Of a stretch of DNA of 40,489 nucleotides, positions 1 to 8,352 are shown piece by piece; within the stretch, counting starts at the first letter, position 1, and every line of letters begins with the position of its first letter. Source of the stretch: Vibrio sp. HI00D65 (lineage in GTDB: Bacteria > Pseudomonadota > Gammaproteobacteria > Enterobacterales > Vibrionaceae). Where the stretch lies: the NCBI RefSeq assembly GCF_001635455.1, contig NZ_LWEH01000298.1, positions 1 through 40,489 of the forward strand. The letters are read 5' to 3'. Made by a program: the position numbers and the translations under genes. Under the pieces are notes generated by a model. The model was given only the letters and a program-made list of their open reading frames with translations. It was not told the DNA's origin and made no database searches.

Positions 1-7
1 GAATGGG

Positions 8-30
8 AACCTCGTGTGTCGCTCAAATTT
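8..30 (+). pseudogene. 3' tail of a tRNA-Gly copy (remnant)
   Basis: These 23 bases match the T-arm and acceptor end, plus the next few bases, of the intact tRNA-Gly at 197-272. There is one substitution, which turns the encoded CCA end into CAA. The bases before it do not continue as a tRNA T-arm, so this looks like a broken copy rather than the end of a working gene. The left edge of the window prevents a firm decision. Confidence 0.55.
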
Positions 31-63
31 GATAGACTCATTGACTTAAACAATGCATCCGGA

Positions 64-140
<77 letters not shown>

Positions 141-196
141 CATTACAGTTAAGCGCCATTTATTGCCAAAGGCATTAAGAGCTGCGATTAACTTAT

Positions 197-272
197 GCGA
201 CACTAGCTCAGCTGGTAGAGCGCAACCTTGCCAAGGTTGAGGTCACGAGTTCGAACCTCGTGTGTCGCTCCA
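197..272 (+). tRNA. tRNA-Gly (GCC anticodon)
   Basis: This 76-nt cloverleaf has a 7-bp acceptor stem (GCGACAC/GTGTCGC), anticodon loop TTGCCAA giving GCC, a normal T-arm with GTTCGAA and an encoded CCA. It is the intact member of a cluster that also holds degenerate copies at 8-30 and 294-379. In E. coli the corresponding place next to queG holds the glyVXY array. Confidence 0.96.
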
Positions 273-293
273 ATTTGAAAGTGAAACATGAAG

Positions 294-379
294 AGCATTC
301 TGGCAGAGTGCAATCCGTGCCAAGGCTGAGGTCACGCCTAAGCCTTGAAGATCGGTAACCTCGTGTGTCGCTCCAATTT
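294..379 (+). pseudogene. degenerate tRNA-Gly copy
   Basis: The left half follows the D-arm and anticodon region of the tRNA-Gly at 197-272, with TGCC still in the anticodon region. The 23 bases at 357-379 are identical to 254-276. The acceptor 5' strand is lost, and about 18 foreign bases separate the variable region from the T-arm remnant, so no cloverleaf can form. It is probably a decayed duplicate from unequal recombination in the tRNA array. It may still be transcribed with the array before the terminator at 466-493. Confidence 0.75.
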
Positions 380-465
380 CTTTCTAAGCTATCTGGCTTA
401 GATATAGGCTTTAAGCCTAAGCTCTTTCTTTAATGCTGCGAAGCATAATCCCTCAAAAAGCAAAT

Positions 466-493
466 AATCCTCCATCATGGTGGATATTTTTTT
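466..493 (+). terminator. Rho-independent terminator of the tRNA array
   Basis: The stem ATCC-CCA / TGG-GGAT has one T-T mismatch and a 3-nt loop. It is followed by a run of seven T after one A. It lies about 90 bases after the last tRNA-like sequence. Confidence 0.75.
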
Positions 494-559
494 GTCTTAA
501 ATTTTTCTTAGCAACCGGAATGCTAGTAATCATCAGGTCTCTGAAGTAGATACTTGAGG

Positions 560-852
560 TATTTCACATCTATAAACAGACTTATCCACAAGTGGTTAGA
601 TGTGGATAACTTGGTTGATAAAGTTATTTTAGGCTTAATTCTTCACATCTCTCAAAAAGATCTTTCTTGTTCTCAATATGTTAGCTAAACCTTAACTTCT
701 GTAACCTATTGTTTTGTATAAGTTTATATGCGTATGCGGGATTTGATGAAAGATCGTTAACTTGTTGTTTTTTGATCTTAATCATTTATCGGTACTGTGT
801 TTAACTTTGTGTAGGTGTCGGAAGTTTACGAGAGTTCTGAATTTTTTCCACA
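560..852. promoter_or_regulatory. DnaA-box cluster, candidate datA-like locus
   Basis: Two perfect DnaA boxes (TTATCCACA) lie inverted at 582-590 and 601-609, ten bases apart. A third consensus box, TTTTCCACA, is at 844-852. One-mismatch candidates are at 639-647 (TTCTTCACA) and, inverted, at 796-804 (TGTGTTTAA), and a poorer one is at 560-568. An imperfect IHF-like match (about 11 of 13) overlaps 608-620. The region is AT-rich and non-coding and lies between tRNA-Gly and queG, the location of datA in E. coli. It could instead be a promoter-proximal DnaA site for queG or the tRNA array, but queG starts at the far end of its gene (2108), which makes a promoter role for queG unlikely. Confidence 0.55.
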
Positions 853-965
853 TTGCCAAAATTGAGAACAAGGTCAAACATTGTTCTAAAATTATGTGCA
901 ACGAGTTATCTTAAATATTGGACTGTTAGTAAGAGCTAGCCTTCCAGACATTGGCATATATAGGG

Positions 966-2108
966 CTAAGCATCTCTTGGTAGTCCTTTCTCAACAATGC
1001 GTATCAGTCGATGCTTTTTAGTTGCGACTTTGCTGTTACCTTTTTGAACCTCAATAATGCTCGGCAATTGCTGTAATTGTTTTTCTAAAGCCCACTCGAT
1101 ATGAACATCTAACATGTCGCTATTACCTCGGTGAGACTCTAAGGTTTCAACAATACGTTGTTGGAATGGTGCATTCCCCATAGCAACATAGATATTGCGT
1201 AACCATTGGGTATGACCAATACGTCTGATCGCTGAGCCTTCCATTTTCTTTAAGAAGGTCGCTTCATCCCAACTTGCGAGTAAAACGAGGTCGGCTTCTT
1301 TAAAATCTTCTCTGCGGTGGAAGTCTTTTTGCTCAGTGATATCAGCGTGACGATTCCATGGGCAAACCAATTGGCAGTCATCGCAACCATAGATTCGGTT
1401 CCCAATTGCTTCTCTGAATTCTTCTGGGATTACGCCATCGTATTCAATCGTTAAATATGAAATACATTTTCGAGCATCAACCACACCATCAGCAATAATG
1501 GCGCCGGTTGGGCAGGAGGTGATACATGCGGTGCATTTTCCACATTCGTCAACACTCGGCTCATCGACAGGAAGAGGGATGTTCACTAGTAGCTCTCCAA
1601 GGAAGAACCAAGAGCCCGCGTCTTTATCGAGTATGAGTGAGTGTTTACCTGTCCAGCCAAGCCCTGCTTTTTGAGCAAGTGGTCTTTCTAAAATAGGTGC
1701 AGAATCGACGAAAGGACGTGAGTCTAAACCTTCGACCTCTTTTTCAATTCGTTGCCCCAGTTTTTTCAGTTGGTTACGGAACAATTTGTGATAATCACGA
1801 CCTAAAGAATAACGGCTGATGTACCCTTGAGTGGTATCGCTGAGGTTTGAGGCAAATTGAGCTTCAGGTGGTAGGTAGTTCATTCGGGCGCTGATCACTC
1901 GAATGGTTCCTGGGTGAAGTTCATTAGGACGTGCGCGCATCATGCCATGACGGGCCATCCAATCCATTTCGCCGTGATGACCCGCATCTAGCCATGCTTG
2001 AAGAGGGGCTTCGTGTTCACTTAAATCAATATCGCAGATGCCAACTTTTTGAAAGCCTAGCTCATTTCCCCAAATTTTAATTTTTTCAGCAAGATGGTCT
2101 AGATTCAT
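966..2108 (-). CDS. queG: epoxyqueuosine reductase QueG
   Basis: QueG performs the last step of queuosine synthesis, the cobalamin-dependent reduction of epoxyqueuosine to queuosine in the wobble base of GUN-anticodon tRNAs, in the cytoplasm. The 380-residue length fits the family (about 379). A bacterial-ferredoxin style cluster CGKCTACITSCP lies at 189-200. A second set of cysteines lies at C215 and in GCDDCQLVCP (241-250), giving two 4Fe-4S sites. The VDSAP motif holds the likely catalytic Asp135. The gene points toward the tRNA array and is divergent from tsaE across 221 bp. In E. coli nnr (yjeF) lies between queG and tsaE, but it is absent here. The start ATG at 2108 gives a normal N-terminus. 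Confidence 0.95.
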   Translation of the reverse strand: MNLDHLAEKIKIWGNELGFQKVGICDIDLSEHEAPLQAWLDAGHHGEMDWMARHGMMRARPNELHPGTIRVISARMNYLPPEAQFASNLSDTTQGYISRYSLGRDYHKLFRNQLKKLGQRIEKEVEGLDSRPFVDSAPILERPLAQKAGLGWTGKHSLILDKDAGSWFFLGELLVNIPLPVDEPSVDECGKCTACITSCPTGAIIADGVVDARKCISYLTIEYDGVIPEEFREAIGNRIYGCDDCQLVCPWNRHADITEQKDFHRREDFKEADLVLLASWDEATFLKKMEGSAIRRIGHTQWLRNIYVAMGNAPFQQRIVETLESHRGNSDMLDVHIEWALEKQLQQLPSIIEVQKGNSKVATKKHRLIRIVEKGLPRDA

Positions 2109-2246
2109 GGCTTTATTCTTGTAGATATAAGGGTAACTAAAATTCGGTTCGGCAAAAATGGGGGCGGATCTTAACGGATCTTATTGGCGTTGACCAGAAC
2201 AGACGTGTTTTGAACAGTATTTTTCATAGAACTTACACTTGAATGC

Positions 2247-2276
2247 TTGTCTCCTAAAAGCATCACGGTTTACTAT
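2247..2276 (+). promoter_or_regulatory. candidate sigma-70 promoter for tsaE-amiB-mutL
   Basis: A -35 like TTGTCT (2247-2252) and a -10 like TACTAT (2271-2276) are 18 bp apart, about 54 bp before the tsaE start. The match is moderate. Confidence 0.4.
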
Positions 2277-2329
2277 TCTTGTTCTTTTGATTTTTTATAG
2301 TCAACGATCGATTTTTAGAGAACGTATTC

Positions 2330-2794
2330 ATGAGCACTAAACAATTTACTTTGAAAGATGAACAAGCAACGATTCAACTAGGAACGGAGCTTTCTAATCT
2401 TTGCTCACAGCAGACAACGATTTATCTGCATGGTGATCTTGGCGCAGGTAAAACGACGTTTAGTCGCGGCTTTGTAAAAGCACTTGGTCATCAAGGAAAT
2501 GTAAAGAGCCCAACGTATACTCTAGTTGAACCTTATCAACTTGCAGATTGGCAGGTGTATCACTTTGATCTTTACCGCTTAGCCGATCCTGAAGAACTCG
2601 AATTTATGGGGATTCGTGATTACTTTACGCCTGACGCGATCTGTTTGGTTGAATGGCCAGAGAAGGGGCAAGGCTTGCTACCAGAAGCGGACATGGATAT
2701 TGATATTCGTTACCAAGACGATCACCGTATTGTTTCCCTAACCGCTAATAGTGAATACGGACAGCGCTTACTTAGTCAGTTGGAGTTATGTTGA
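2330..2794 (+). CDS. tsaE: tRNA threonylcarbamoyladenosine biosynthesis ATPase TsaE
   Basis: TsaE works with TsaB and TsaD to add threonylcarbamoyl to A37 of ANN-decoding tRNAs. It hydrolyses ATP to reset the complex. The 154-residue protein has a Walker A motif GDLGAGKTT at 35-43 and the family motif SPTYTLVEPY at 60-69. A Trp-Pro (VEWPEKG) segment near 107-113 is also typical. The stop codon overlaps the amiB start (2788), so translation is probably coupled. It is the first gene of the block that runs through mutL. Confidence 0.95.
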   Translation: MSTKQFTLKDEQATIQLGTELSNLCSQQTTIYLHGDLGAGKTTFSRGFVKALGHQGNVKSPTYTLVEPYQLADWQVYHFDLYRLADPEELEFMGIRDYFTPDAICLVEWPEKGQGLLPEADMDIDIRYQDDHRIVSLTANSEYGQRLLSQLELC

Positions 2795-4509
2795 TTTCTA
2801 GACGCCTTTTTCCAACAGTAGCCATGATGGCTGCTGTTTTCTCCTTACTATTTTCATCACTGGTTTCTGCGAATTCACTAAAAGGTTTGAGGGTTTGGCC
2901 TTCACCTGAAGAAACGCGTGTGGTTATCGATCTTAAATCTGAGGTCGACTTTAGCTATTTCACACTGAGTAGCCCAAGCCGCTTGGTTGTCGATTTAAAA
3001 AATACCGAATTAGCGACAAAGCTGCCGGTGGTGGTGAAAGATAGCCCAGTACTTTCTAAAGTTCGTAAAAGCTCTCCCCCACAGAAGGGAACCTATCGCT
3101 TAGTTTTCGAGTTGAAGAAATCCTCTAAAGCTAATCTTTTTAAGTTAAGCCCAACACCGGGCGGTCAATATGGGCACCGCTTGGTGATCGATCTGCCTCA
3201 TGATACGGTAAGCAAGAGCAAACCAACCACAAAACCAAGTAAGCCAACGGTAAGTAAAGATATCAATCAGGTTAAGCGTCAGAAAGATATCTTGATCGTG
3301 ATTGATCCTGGGCATGGTGGTGAAGACCCAGGCTCGATCGGCCCAAGTCGTAAATATGAAAAAGATGCGACGCTGAGTATTTCTAAAAAGTTAGCTGCTC
3401 AATTGAATGCGATTCCGGGTATCAAAACTCGTATGACTCGTAATGCTGACTATTTCGTAAACCTTAATAGACGAGTTGCTATCGCTCGTGAGAATGAAGC
3501 ACACCTATTGATTTCAATTCACGCGGATGCTTTTACTACACCTCAACCTCGAGGCGGTTCGGTGTTTGTGCTGAACACTCGACGTGCGAATACAGAAATC
3601 TCCCGTTGGATTGAGAATAAAGAGAAACAATCAGAATTGTTGGGGGGCACGGGTACTGCTTTCACCAGTCATATTGATGATAAGAACGTAAACCAAACTC
3701 TGTTGGACCTGCAATTTAGTCACTCTCAGAAAGAGGGCTATAAACTGGCAACAGCAATTCTGTCTGAAATGGGTAAAGTCGCTAAACTACACAACAGTAA
3801 GCCGATTAATACGAGTTTGGCAGTATTGCGCTCACCGCAGATCCCATCGGTATTGGTAGAAACGGGCTTTATTTCAAATCCAACGGAAGAGAAGTTACTT
3901 TTCCAACGCTCGCACCAAGATAAACTTGCGCGTGCTGTGACTAAAGCCGTGGTGAAGTACCTGAAAGAGAACCCGCCGGAAGGGATTATCTTGTCTAATG
4001 CGACATCATCAACAGGCAGTGTTAGTCAGCACAAGGTGTCTCGTGGTGAGTCGTTATCGGTGATTGCGAGTAAGTACGGCACATCGACACAAGCCTTGAT
4101 GAAGTACAATAACCTGAAGTCAAGCAGCCTTGCGATTGGCCAAGTGCTGAAGATTCCAGGTAGCGCTTCAAGCTCATCATCAAGCAGTGCGGTTAAGACT
4201 AAGACTATCACTCACACGGTTAAGTCTGGAGAATACCTAGGTAAGATCGCTAGCCGTTATAAAGTGTCTGTGGCTGATATTAAACGTGAGAACCGTCTAA
4301 AATCAGAAACAGTGAGAGTGGGTCAAAAGTTACGTATTACGGTTGAGGTTAAAGATGTACCCCTTCGCAAACATAAAGTCGCAAGAGGCGATTACTTAGG
4401 CAAGATCGCCGCGAAATACGGTGTGAGTGTGAACAGCATTCGCCAAGCGAATAAGCTCCGCTCTGATAAACTGGCGATTGGACAAGTGCTGATTATTCCT
4501 CATAAATAA
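2788..4509 (+). CDS. amiB: N-acetylmuramoyl-L-alanine amidase AmiB with three LysM domains
   Basis: AmiB is a periplasmic zinc amidase that cuts the peptide stem from MurNAc and splits septal peptidoglycan during daughter cell separation. An N-terminal signal peptide ends near VSA-28. An AMIN domain follows (about 30-135), then an Amidase_3 domain (about 168-393) with zinc ligands H176, E191 and H245 and catalytic E358 in VETGFIS. Three LysM repeats occupy about 414-457, 472-517 and 528-572, separated by Ser/Lys-rich linkers. E. coli AmiB lacks LysM, whereas Vibrio AmiB has them, probably for wall binding. The start overlaps the tsaE stop. The 573-residue length is as expected for this architecture. 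Confidence 0.96.
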   Translation: MLISRRLFPTVAMMAAVFSLLFSSLVSANSLKGLRVWPSPEETRVVIDLKSEVDFSYFTLSSPSRLVVDLKNTELATKLPVVVKDSPVLSKVRKSSPPQKGTYRLVFELKKSSKANLFKLSPTPGGQYGHRLVIDLPHDTVSKSKPTTKPSKPTVSKDINQVKRQKDILIVIDPGHGGEDPGSIGPSRKYEKDATLSISKKLAAQLNAIPGIKTRMTRNADYFVNLNRRVAIARENEAHLLISIHADAFTTPQPRGGSVFVLNTRRANTEISRWIENKEKQSELLGGTGTAFTSHIDDKNVNQTLLDLQFSHSQKEGYKLATAILSEMGKVAKLHNSKPINTSLAVLRSPQIPSVLVETGFISNPTEEKLLFQRSHQDKLARAVTKAVVKYLKENPPEGIILSNATSSTGSVSQHKVSRGESLSVIASKYGTSTQALMKYNNLKSSSLAIGQVLKIPGSASSSSSSSAVKTKTITHTVKSGEYLGKIASRYKVSVADIKRENRLKSETVRVGQKLRITVEVKDVPLRKHKVARGDYLGKIAAKYGVSVNSIRQANKLRSDKLAIGQVLIIPHK

Positions 4510-4584
4510 TCGAGTTTAACTAACATAGAGGTGCCTTCTAAGCTTGGAAGGGCTTCTATGGATGGCAGTAAGGTAGCTATAAAT

Positions 4585-6777
4585 ATGACGATCAAAATAC
4601 TGCCAGCTCGCTTAGCGAACCAAATTGCAGCGGGTGAAGTGGTAGAAAGGCCAGCCTCTGTTGTAAAAGAGCTGGTTGAGAACAGTTTGGATTCCGGCGC
4701 GACACGTATCGATATTGATATCGAGAAAGGTGGCGCCAAGATGATCCGTGTTCGAGATAACGGTAAGGGCATAGTAAAAGATGAACTGGCTCTCGCACTA
4801 AGCCGCCACGCTACCTCTAAAATCCATACTCTTGATGACCTTGAGGCGATCGTTAGCCTAGGTTTCCGTGGTGAAGCACTAGCGAGTATCAGTTCAGTAG
4901 CGCGTTTAACCATGACTTCACGTCCTGCCACTCAAGATCAAGCTTGGGCAGCGCACAGTGAAGGCCGAGACATGCAGGTAAAATTGCAGCCTGCCGCACA
5001 CCCAATTGGCACCTCGGTTGAAGTGCTGGATCTGTTTTTCAATACCCCGGCACGCCGCAAATTCTTACGTACTGAAAAAACCGAATTCACTCATATTGAT
5101 GAGCTACTTAAGCGCATCGCATTAAGTCGCTTCGATGTGACGATCAACCTGCGTCACAACGGCAAGATGATTCGTCAGTACCGCGCTGCTAAGACGGAGG
5201 TTCAAGCCGAGAAACGCATTGCAGCGGTATGCGGTAATCCATTTGTTCGTCATATGCTTAAGATAGAACTTGAGCACCAAGGGTTAAAACTTCATGGCTG
5301 GATCACCACGCCAGAGGGGGCAAGACAGCAAAGCGACTTACAATACTGCTATGTGAATGGTCGTATGATGCGTGACAAACTAATCAATCATGCGATTCGT
5401 CAAAGCTACGAAACTAGCTTGCGTCCAGACCAATTTGCAACTTACGTACTCTTCATTGAACTAGACCCGCATCAAGTCGATGTGAACGTTCACCCCGCTA
5501 AACATGAAGTGCGCTTTCATCAGGCTCGTCTGGTGCATGACTTTATTTATCAAGCACTGAGCGATGGCTTAGCACAAAGTAAGCAAATCGATGCAGCGCC
5601 TATTAGTCAATCTGCTTTCCACCAATCAGAAGCCCCTAATTATCAGCAAGATAGTTCGATACCTGAAGCGGAAGACACGACGAGTTTTAGTGCGACAGAA
5701 AGCAATGTCCCAGCTCATTTAGAACAATCTCAGGTTTCTGAAAGAGTGCGACATGCGATTGAGCAGACTCCAGCCTATCCGAGAAAAGCAGAATCCGAGC
5801 AAGTTTATAACCAGCCTCAACACAGCGTTAATGATAGTGGTCAGCACTATGGCTCAGCGTCTAACAGAGGTTCTTCAAGCAGTGGCTTTTCAAGTAATTT
5901 AGGTTCACCTGCTAACCGAAACTCGTCTGTTCGTGAAACCAGTTTTACCGGTTCACCTCGTCAAGAGTGGATAGAATCACGGCCGGCTCCGAAGAAAGAG
6001 AAAGAGTCACATCAACACCACGCCGAACCTGCACCTTCGAAGCGCGAAGTGAGTGCTTACAAAGAGCTATTGAAAACGCCAGATTTTGAGCGTCAAACGG
6101 ATGCGCCATCAGATGCTCAACAGCCAATGGCGCAAACAGCGCCAAGCGATGCAGAATTGCCTCAACAGAAGCTACCTCAGTCGAAGCCAAGAACACCAGT
6201 CACTGAATTAGGTAAGGCCGTCTCGGTTGTCGAGAGTCAGTACCTGATGATGGGCAACAAGAATGGTTGCGTGTTGGTCTCTTTGGCTAAAGCGGAGTTA
6301 CTGCGCGTTATTGGCCAGCTAGACACGAGAAGCGGCGCATTAAAAAGCCAGCCATTACTGGTGCCTTTATCGCTTAAAATTGGTAGTGAATTGGTTGAGG
6401 TAGCGAAGACATTAAACCAACTACTGACTCGTCTTGGTATTGAGCTTAAAGTTCGAAATAGTGAAGCGGTTATGGTGATGGGGGTTCCTTCTCCATTAAG
6501 GCAGCAAAACTTACAAATTCTGATTCCAGATCTGTTATCGTACGCGGCTTCAATAAATGCCCAGAGTACAGTGAAGCAACCTAATGACATGTTGCCAGTT
6601 TTGGTCAACTGGATCGGGATTCAAACTGCACAAGTAAAAAGCGACTACACTTTATCTGAAGCGGTTCAATTAGTTGGGGAACTTGAACAACTTTGGCATG
6701 GTCTACTTCCATTAGATGATCCTGAATTTGTTAATCCTATCGACTTTTCGGCGACTATTGCGGCATTTATGGTTTAG
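4585..6777 (+). CDS. mutL: DNA mismatch repair protein MutL
   Basis: MutL is the ATP-dependent matchmaker between MutS and MutH/UvrD in methyl-directed mismatch repair. I chose the ATG at 4585 because its product (MTIKILPARLANQI...) aligns directly with E. coli MutL and an AAGG lies 11 bases upstream. An in-frame ATG at 4531 would add 18 unconserved residues. GHKL ATPase motifs are visible: catalytic E29 with N33, DNGKGI at 58-63 and GFRGEAL at 93-99. The N-terminal 340 residues are highly conserved. A long Ser/Gln-rich linker follows (about 350-540) and then the dimerisation domain. The endonuclease motif DQHA(X)2E(X)4E is absent, as expected in organisms with MutH. At 730 residues it is longer than E. 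coli MutL (615) because of the linker. Confidence 0.96.
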   Translation: MTIKILPARLANQIAAGEVVERPASVVKELVENSLDSGATRIDIDIEKGGAKMIRVRDNGKGIVKDELALALSRHATSKIHTLDDLEAIVSLGFRGEALASISSVARLTMTSRPATQDQAWAAHSEGRDMQVKLQPAAHPIGTSVEVLDLFFNTPARRKFLRTEKTEFTHIDELLKRIALSRFDVTINLRHNGKMIRQYRAAKTEVQAEKRIAAVCGNPFVRHMLKIELEHQGLKLHGWITTPEGARQQSDLQYCYVNGRMMRDKLINHAIRQSYETSLRPDQFATYVLFIELDPHQVDVNVHPAKHEVRFHQARLVHDFIYQALSDGLAQSKQIDAAPISQSAFHQSEAPNYQQDSSIPEAEDTTSFSATESNVPAHLEQSQVSERVRHAIEQTPAYPRKAESEQVYNQPQHSVNDSGQHYGSASNRGSSSSGFSSNLGSPANRNSSVRETSFTGSPRQEWIESRPAPKKEKESHQHHAEPAPSKREVSAYKELLKTPDFERQTDAPSDAQQPMAQTAPSDAELPQQKLPQSKPRTPVTELGKAVSVVESQYLMMGNKNGCVLVSLAKAELLRVIGQLDTRSGALKSQPLLVPLSLKIGSELVEVAKTLNQLLTRLGIELKVRNSEAVMVMGVPSPLRQQNLQILIPDLLSYAASINAQSTVKQPNDMLPVLVNWIGIQTAQVKSDYTLSEAVQLVGELEQLWHGLLPLDDPEFVNPIDFSATIAAFMV

Positions 6778-6918
6778 TTTACTGGTAAATTAAGCTTATT
6801 TACGGCTTAGGCTGTGTATGATTTTATTTTTTACGAAGGGACCTTTTTGAAAGCGCCCTCTCGTGACAAAAGCCCTTTGCTATAAAGCGCTATAACTGAG
6901 AAACAAATACTAACTATC

Positions 6919-7851
6919 ATGACTGAAAAATTACCTTTAGCGTTGTTTTTAATGGGCCCAACGGCATCAGGAAAAACAGATTTAGCTATCCGCTTGCGTC
7001 AGAAATACCCAGTAGAGATCATCAGCGTCGATTCGGCACTTATCTACAAAGACATGGATATCGGCACCGCTAAACCGGATGCAGAAGAGCTTGAGCTCGC
7101 GCCTCACCGCTTGATTGATATTCTTGACCCAAGCGAAGCGTACTCTGCGGCAGATTTTCGTCGTGATGCCCTGAAAGAGATGAACGAGATCGTTGCCCAA
7201 GGCAAGATCCCTCTTTTAGTAGGCGGCACTATGCTTTACTACAAAGCGTTGTTGGAAGGTTTATCGCCACTACCGGCTGCGGATCCGGAGATTCGCAAGC
7301 AGATTGAAGCGGAATCTATTGAGCAAGGTTGGCAAGCATTACATGATCAATTAAGAGAGATAGATCCCGTATCCGCTGAAAGAATACACCCAAATGATCC
7401 ACAAAGGCTTTCAAGGGCATTGGAAGTTTATCGAATTTCGGGTAAAACATTAACAGAGCTAACTCAAACGAAAGGCGATAGCCTGCCATTTCGTGTGAAA
7501 CAATTTGCAATAGCTCCCAAGGAAAGGAAAGAACTCCATCGCCGCATTGAGCTGCGTTTTGAGAAGATGATCGAAGCAGGATTTGAAGAAGAAATGAAGG
7601 CGCTGTACGCCAGAGAAGATCTTCATCCTGAATTGCCATCGATCCGATGCGTTGGTTATAGGCAGATGTGGGATTATTTAGACGGTAATTGTGATTTAGA
7701 CGAAGCGGTTTTCCGTGGTGTCTGTGCAACCCGTCAGTTGGCCAAGCGACAGATCACCTGGTTGCGCAGTTGGGATGATTTAACTTGGTTGGATAGCGAA
7801 AACATTGATCAAGCGTTAGAAACTCTTTCAGATGCAATAGCATCTGACTAG
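6919..7851 (+). CDS. miaA: tRNA dimethylallyltransferase MiaA
   Basis: MiaA transfers the dimethylallyl group from DMAPP to the N6 of A37 in tRNAs that read UNN codons, the first step to ms2i6A. The 310-residue protein has the P-loop GPTASGKT (13-20), the motif SVDSALIYKDMDIGTAKP (about 38-54) that binds DMAPP and tRNA, and the conserved GGTMLYYKAL segment. The C-terminus carries the expected IRCVGYRQ motif. It lies 141 bp after mutL. Its transcript probably ends at the strong hairpin at 7904-7957 unless there is read-through into hfq. Confidence 0.96.
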   Translation: MTEKLPLALFLMGPTASGKTDLAIRLRQKYPVEIISVDSALIYKDMDIGTAKPDAEELELAPHRLIDILDPSEAYSAADFRRDALKEMNEIVAQGKIPLLVGGTMLYYKALLEGLSPLPAADPEIRKQIEAESIEQGWQALHDQLREIDPVSAERIHPNDPQRLSRALEVYRISGKTLTELTQTKGDSLPFRVKQFAIAPKERKELHRRIELRFEKMIEAGFEEEMKALYAREDLHPELPSIRCVGYRQMWDYLDGNCDLDEAVFRGVCATRQLAKRQITWLRSWDDLTWLDSENIDQALETLSDAIASD

Positions 7852-7861
7852 TATTGCTGTG

Positions 7862-7867
7862 TATAAT
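7862..7867 (+). promoter_or_regulatory. TATAAT box just after miaA
   Basis: This is a perfect -10 hexamer starting ten bases after the miaA stop, with no good -35 at 17 bp. If used, transcription would start near 7874 and run into the terminator hairpin at 7904-7957. Confidence 0.35.
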
Positions 7868-7903
7868 GTGATCGCTTTTGCGTGAATATACTCTGAAAAG
7901 GAT

Positions 7904-7957
7904 CCGTTATTGAGGCTTTTTAAAATCACAGCCTTTCAATAACAACGGAGTTTTTTT
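7904..7957 (+). terminator. strong terminator hairpin between miaA and hfq
   Basis: Three stacked stems pair in order: CCG/CGG, TTATTGA/TCAATAA and GGCT/AGCC, with small bulges and a 12-nt loop. A run of seven T follows at 7951-7957. It would end the mutL-miaA transcript or a short RNA starting near 7874. A second smaller hairpin (AAAGG/CCTTT) follows near 7977-7991, so hfq probably depends on read-through or on a promoter after 7957. Confidence 0.75.
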
Positions 7958-8044
7958 ATTCATTTAGCTCAGATGCAAAGGCCGCACCTTTTTGTGCACC
8001 ACTAGCTAAGTAATTACAACAAAATACAAAATAAGGAAAATAAA

Positions 8045-8308
8045 ATGGCTAAGGGGCAATCGCTACAAGACCCATTCCTAAATGCACTCCGCCGTGAGCG
8101 CATTCCAGTCTCAATCTACCTTGTAAACGGCATTAAGCTGCAAGGTCAGATCGAGTCTTTCGATCAATTCGTGATCTTGCTGAAGAACACTGTCAACCAA
8201 ATGGTTTACAAGCATGCGATTTCTACTGTGGTTCCTGCTCGTGCAGTAAGTCACCACAGCGGCGAGCAACGTGCTCCATCTGATCGTGCTGAGAAGACAG
8301 AAGATTAA
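8045..8308 (+). CDS. hfq: RNA chaperone Hfq
   Basis: Hfq is a hexameric Sm-like RNA chaperone that pairs small RNAs with target mRNAs. In vibrios it serves among others the Qrr quorum-sensing RNAs. The 87-residue protein begins with the canonical KGQSLQDPFLNALRRERIPV segment. It has the Sm1 motif with Q8, F39 and F42 type RNA-contact residues (around DQFVILLKN) and the Sm2 motif YKHAIS. The C-terminal tail is short (about 20 residues) and rich in charged residues. A purine-rich AAGGAAAA precedes the ATG by a few bases. It is followed after 44 bp by hflX. Confidence 0.98.
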   Translation: MAKGQSLQDPFLNALRRERIPVSIYLVNGIKLQGQIESFDQFVILLKNTVNQMVYKHAISTVVPARAVSHHSGEQRAPSDRAEKTED

Positions 8309-8352
8309 TCGTTCAATTAACACAGCAAAGGCTGTGATAAGGAGTTGGTAGC

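Noticed and set aside
560..965. Replication origin (oriC)
   Set aside because: There is no mioC, mnmG or dnaA nearby, too few boxes, and no clear AT-rich 13-mer array. The locus fits datA better than oriC.
4013..4509. Frameshift or fusion at the amiB C-terminus
   Set aside because: The extra length is made of three regular LysM domains, which is normal for Vibrio AmiB.
4500..4931. 143-codon open frame on the minus strand over the mutL start
   Set aside because: It lies fully opposite strongly conserved mutL codons, has Ser/Ala/Leu-rich shadow composition, and matches nothing.
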